DNA of 39,267 nucleotides, from positions 1-39,267 of the forward strand of contig CADBBP010000036.1 of assembly GCA_902792855.1 (NCBI GenBank), read 5' to 3'. The DNA is from an uncultured Prevotellaceae bacterium. Lineage in GTDB: Bacteria > Bacteroidota > Bacteroidia > Bacteroidales > Bacteroidaceae. A program made the position numbers and the translations under genes. Below the pieces are notes generated by a model, which worked only from the letters and a program-made list of their open reading frames with translations, did not search any database and was not told the DNA's origin. Below, piece after piece: positions 37,170 through 39,267 of the stretch (within the stretch, counting starts at the first letter, position 1; every line of letters begins with the position of its first letter).

Positions 37170-37466
37170 ATGAGTTCCAATATAATGCGAGAAACTTTGG
37201 CTAACTATTTCAAGACGCAGCCAGTCTTGAAGGTATGGCTCTTTGGTTCGTTTGCTCGCGGCGAGGATACTCCAGCAAGCGATGTGGACCTGCTTGTTGT
37301 TCTTGATGATTCGAAGCCTATCGGATTGAAATTTTACGGTATGTGGAACGATTTGGAAAAAATACTCGACCGTCAGGTGGATTTAGTAACAGAAGCTTCT
37401 TTGGCTGACTTTGCTCGAGAAAATGTTGAACGTGATAAAGTGCTGATTTATGAGAGAACCGCTTAA
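37170..37466 (+). CDS. MNT-type minimal nucleotidyltransferase (MntA-like antitoxin)
   Basis: The frame is open from 37020, but the upstream part is low-complexity and precedes the -7 match, so the start at MSSNIMRETL (37170) is chosen, giving 98 residues. The nucleotidyltransferase motif is complete: GSFARGE (26-32) and SDVDLLV with D38 and D40, and a third aspartate in RQVDLV (D71). In MntA-HepT pairs this protein blocks the HEPN RNase by adding AMP to it. The downstream partner is only a 25-codon remnant that overlaps this gene by 17 bases, as HepT genes normally do. The antitoxin-like gene therefore seems orphaned. Base composition is lower in GC than in the genes to the left. Confidence 0.9.
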   Translation: MSSNIMRETLANYFKTQPVLKVWLFGSFARGEDTPASDVDLLVVLDDSKPIGLKFYGMWNDLEKILDRQVDLVTEASLADFARENVERDKVLIYERTA

Positions 37467-37527
37467 AGATAAAAAACGTTTGGAGCATATTTTGGAATCC
37501 ATTGACACAATTTTTTCCCGTCATTGA
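37450..37527 (+). pseudogene. HepT-like HEPN toxin remnant, truncated after 25 codons
   Basis: From ATG 37450 the frame reads MREPLKDKKRLEHILESIDT and stops at TGA 37525-37527 after five more codons. This is the typical opening of HepT toxins (MRxPxKDKxRLxHxLExI), which run to about 110-120 residues. The catalytic R-x4-6-H motif lies in the missing part. The other frames downstream to 37701 show no HepT-like continuation, so this is a deletion and not a mere point stop. The start overlaps the nucleotidyltransferase gene, as in intact pairs. Confidence 0.75.
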
Positions 37528-37701
37528 TAGTTATATCAAATTTTTTATTAACTTTGCCATGCCAGTTGGAGTTTTATTTACTTTGAAATGCACCACCAAG
37601 GTTTAGTGAAATTTCTAATTTGGAAAAGTATGGAACAACTTATTGTTATTCAGTGATTTATCAACATATTATCAACAAGATGGTGCACATTTATTATAAT
37701 T

Positions 37702-38196
37702 ATGGATAATTTCAACCAGTCGGGATTCGGCTACGACCAACCAGAGCGCACTATGGTAGGTGACTACCGTGAAAATGAATTCATCGTGGTGAACAATAGA
37801 GCGAAAATCACGTTGAGATCCATTTCAAAATGGGTTAAATTTTTGACTATTTTGGGCATCATAGGATGTGCTTTCCTTATTATCGTAGGAATCGCGGCCA
37901 TGTCATTTGGTGGCTTAATTGCTTCTGAACTTGGTGCAGACAATGCTGTAATAGGTGCTTTTACAGGTTTGATATATATCATCATTGGAATCATTTATAT
38001 CTATCCTCTAATCAAGTTGCTCAACTATTCCAACAAGATGAAAACTGCCATTATGACTGACAACCAAACTAATTATGAACAAGCACTCGCCAATTTTAAT
38101 TCAGCCGTGAGATTCTGGGGAGTACTCGCCATCATCGGTTTGATAATATGGGGGTTGGTTCTCATCTTCGCCATTTTAGGTTTTGCTCTGTTCTAA
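37702..38196 (+). CDS. DUF5362-like small membrane protein
   Basis: The 164-residue protein has an N-terminal cytoplasmic-looking segment (1-40, rich in N, Q, D, E) and three strongly hydrophobic stretches: about 44-75, 85-112 and 137-163. Between the second and third is a polar loop (SNKMKTAIMTDNQTNYEQALANF). It resembles DUF5362 proteins of Bacteroidetes, with no known function. It does not belong to any clear operon. A possible -7 element (TAACTTTG, 37549-37556) lies about 145 nt upstream. Confidence 0.7.
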   Translation: MDNFNQSGFGYDQPERTMVGDYRENEFIVVNNRAKITLRSISKWVKFLTILGIIGCAFLIIVGIAAMSFGGLIASELGADNAVIGAFTGLIYIIIGIIYIYPLIKLLNYSNKMKTAIMTDNQTNYEQALANFNSAVRFWGVLAIIGLIIWGLVLIFAILGFALF

Positions 38197-38360
38197 ACAA
38201 GCCATTCGTCAAAGCTACACACATATCAATAGCCCTCACATCGGTCACCACCATTTCACATAACGGTGGTAGAACATTTGCATCCCATTCTCAATGCAAC
38301 TCAGTCTTTATTCTATATACTCTCTGCTCTTTAGAATGGTGATACTACAACTTGATTGTT

Positions 38361-38429
38361 CGCTCCTTCTGACGCTAAAAGCGTCACCGAACAGTAACCG
38401 TGGGTACGAGCGTAGCGAGCACCCACGGA
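38361..38429 (-). repeat. Hairpin-rich repeat, divergent third copy, inverted
   Basis: Read on the minus strand this shows hairpin 2 (CCGTGGGT/ACCCACGG around GCTCGCTACGCTCGT), the spacer GGTTACTG, and hairpin 3 (GACGCT TTT AGCGTC), the same order as copies A and B. Arm sequences differ from A and B but remain self-complementary. Hairpin 1 was not found. Confidence 0.65.
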
Positions 38430-38483
38430 TAAGGAATGCATATTTGAGATGGCGCTCTTAAAGAGTGCCCCAATGCGAAGTTT

Positions 38484-38608
38484 GGGCGACCCCTCCAGGG
38501 TCGTAGTCACCCCCCGCCTGTCATCCCAGGGTGCTCGCCTCGCTCGTACCCCGGGTTATTGAGCGGAGACCGCTTCGCGGTCTTGGTGTGGCGCGGCCTC
38601 TTGGCTTT
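38484..38608 (+). repeat. Hairpin-rich repeat, copy B
   Basis: Same plan as copy A: hairpin 1 (CGACCC/GGGTCG), hairpin 2 (CCCaGGGT/ACCCcGGG around GCTCGCCTCGCTCGT), spacer GGGTTATTGAGCGGA, hairpin 3 (GACCGC TTC GCGGTC), and the end CGGCCTCTTGG. Hairpin 3 is intact here, unlike in copy A. Confidence 0.8.
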
Positions 38609-38682
38609 ATGAAAATGAAAGATGACGGAGTAGTTACATTCTCAATTAAATAAAGTTAAAAAAAGTAAGAAAAAACGTCATT

Positions 38683-38715
38683 TTTGAAAACAATCAACTT
38701 TTTGTTGTAAATTTG
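38683..38715 (+). promoter_or_regulatory. Promoter of the terminal BspA-like gene
   Basis: TTTG (38683-38686), 21 nt, then TAAATTTG (38708-38715). The predicted leader to the ATG at 38814 is about 90 nt, longer than for other genes here. Confidence 0.6.
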
Positions 38716-38813
38716 AACCCTCGATTCTGAATATATTTGGGAGACAGTTTTCGTCATCCTATACCTCTGAAGGATTTTTTGTTAGTATTTTAAACGACCT
38801 GCTTGAACGTGAT

Positions 38814-39267
38814 ATGAGAAAACTTGGGTTCCTTTCTTTGTGGCTCGTCATTTTGATGACGACCAATCACGTTTGCGGACAAAGTTTCATCCGAACTTTT
38901 GTTACACCTCCGCTACAGGAAGGACAAGGCGACAGCATCAATGTGGTCGTTAGTTTTGAGGTCACCGACGAGGAGAAGCACACGGTGGCTGTAACAGGAT
39001 ATAAGGGGGTGTTCTCATCGCTGCAACTGCCGGGTGAAATTGTGGAGGATAGTGTGGCCTATGCTGTCACCGCCATCGCTGATGGGGCTTTTTCTTTCAA
39101 TGAACGGACCGAATGGGAACAGGTCGTCGGGGCTTGTCTTGTCCTCCCTGACGAAGTTGAGGCCATTGGTGACATCGCTTTCATGAATGCTCCATTCAAG
39201 GTGTGCTGGGGAAATCGGCTGAAGAGTATAGGTGAGAGGGCGTTCTGGGCCTCCAAACAGGAAGAGG
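38814..39267 (+). CDS. BspA-like leucine-rich-repeat protein, 5' part only
   Basis: From ATG 38814 the frame is open to the window end (151 codons). It begins with a signal peptide (MRKLGFLSLWLVILMTTNHV, cleavage near CGQ) and a region with VVVSFEVTDEEKHTVAVTGY, like the first strand-rich part of BspA-like proteins. LRR_5-type units follow: LPDEVEAIGDIAFM and LKSIGERAFWAS. It is the same kind of protein as the gene at the left end but not a close copy over the visible part. The C-terminal part is outside the window, so anchor and full length are unknown. Confidence 0.85.
   Translation, partial: MRKLGFLSLWLVILMTTNHVCGQSFIRTFVTPPLQEGQGDSINVVVSFEVTDEEKHTVAVTGYKGVFSSLQLPGEIVEDSVAYAVTAIADGAFSFNERTEWEQVVGACLVLPDEVEAIGDIAFMNAPFKVCWGNRLKSIGERAFWASKQEE

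Larger units (their letters stand above)
38197..38813. other. Intergenic region with two repeat copies and a promoter
   Basis: No credible gene is seen in these 617 bases. They hold the inverted third repeat copy (38361-38429), a hairpin GGCGCTCTT/AAGAGTGCC (38451-38469), repeat copy B (38484-38608) and the promoter of the terminal BspA-like gene (38683-38715). A 64-codon open frame at 38148-38342 has no recognisable content. Confidence 0.7.

Noticed and set aside
36883..38608. Possible CRISPR array from the repeated GCTCGC...GCTCGT units
   Set aside because: Only three copies, unequal spacing, one inverted, and no regular spacers or cas genes.

Overview
The window looks like a chromosomal segment of a Bacteroidales bacterium, most likely Prevotella-like. 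The signs are BspA-type leucine-rich-repeat proteins at both ends, promoters of the Bacteroidetes type (TTTG, 19-21 nt, TAnnTTTG), few recognisable Shine-Dalgarno sites, a TamL-type lipoprotein, an M49 peptidase with HECLGH, and a dense set of secreted plant-polysaccharide enzymes. The genus is inferred from style only; there is no rRNA gene here.

Left part (1-9.4 kb, minus strand): a partial BspA-like gene, then a tightly packed eight-gene operon that reads purU, hisH, hisA-hisF (one fused ORF), hisIE, an ftsE-like ATPase gene, lysC, lysA and a family 2 glycosyltransferase. It joins late histidine synthesis, the entry and exit enzymes of the lysine/diaminopimelate pathway, and 10-formyl-THF hydrolysis. 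Three of its junctions overlap or lie within 5 nt.

Middle part (9.6-28.4 kb): a stand-alone AraC-type regulator, an M49 dipeptidyl peptidase and an AlkD-like repair protein, then a divergent carbohydrate locus. Two GH43 genes (one with a ricin-like domain, one with CBM6 plus an extra domain) run leftward. A rightward operon carries a frameshifted CE6-like esterase, a GH5 endo-glycanase, a GH97-GH43 fusion, a GH3 beta-xylosidase-like enzyme and a CE6-CE1 double esterase, and ends in a clear terminator. Together these would cut a backbone, remove acetyl, feruloyl, arabinosyl and galactosyl decorations, and release monomers. The best guess for the substrate is a decorated arabinoxylan. No SusC/SusD pair or hybrid two-component sensor is present in the window.

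Right part (28.5-36.5 kb): an S8 subtilase overlapping xseA, then a TamL-like outer-membrane assembly lipoprotein followed by a PagL-like lipid A deacylase, and a convergent carboxylesterase lipoprotein.

Far right (36.5-39.3 kb): an AT-rich stretch with an MNT-type nucleotidyltransferase (antitoxin-like), a HepT remnant cut to 25 codons, and a DUF5362-like membrane protein. It contains three copies of a hairpin-rich repeat whose stems appear to covary. The window ends inside a second BspA-like gene.

The items most worth following are the HisA-HisF fusion, the covarying hairpin repeat, the orphaned MNT gene with its cut toxin, and the multi-domain xylan-type enzymes.
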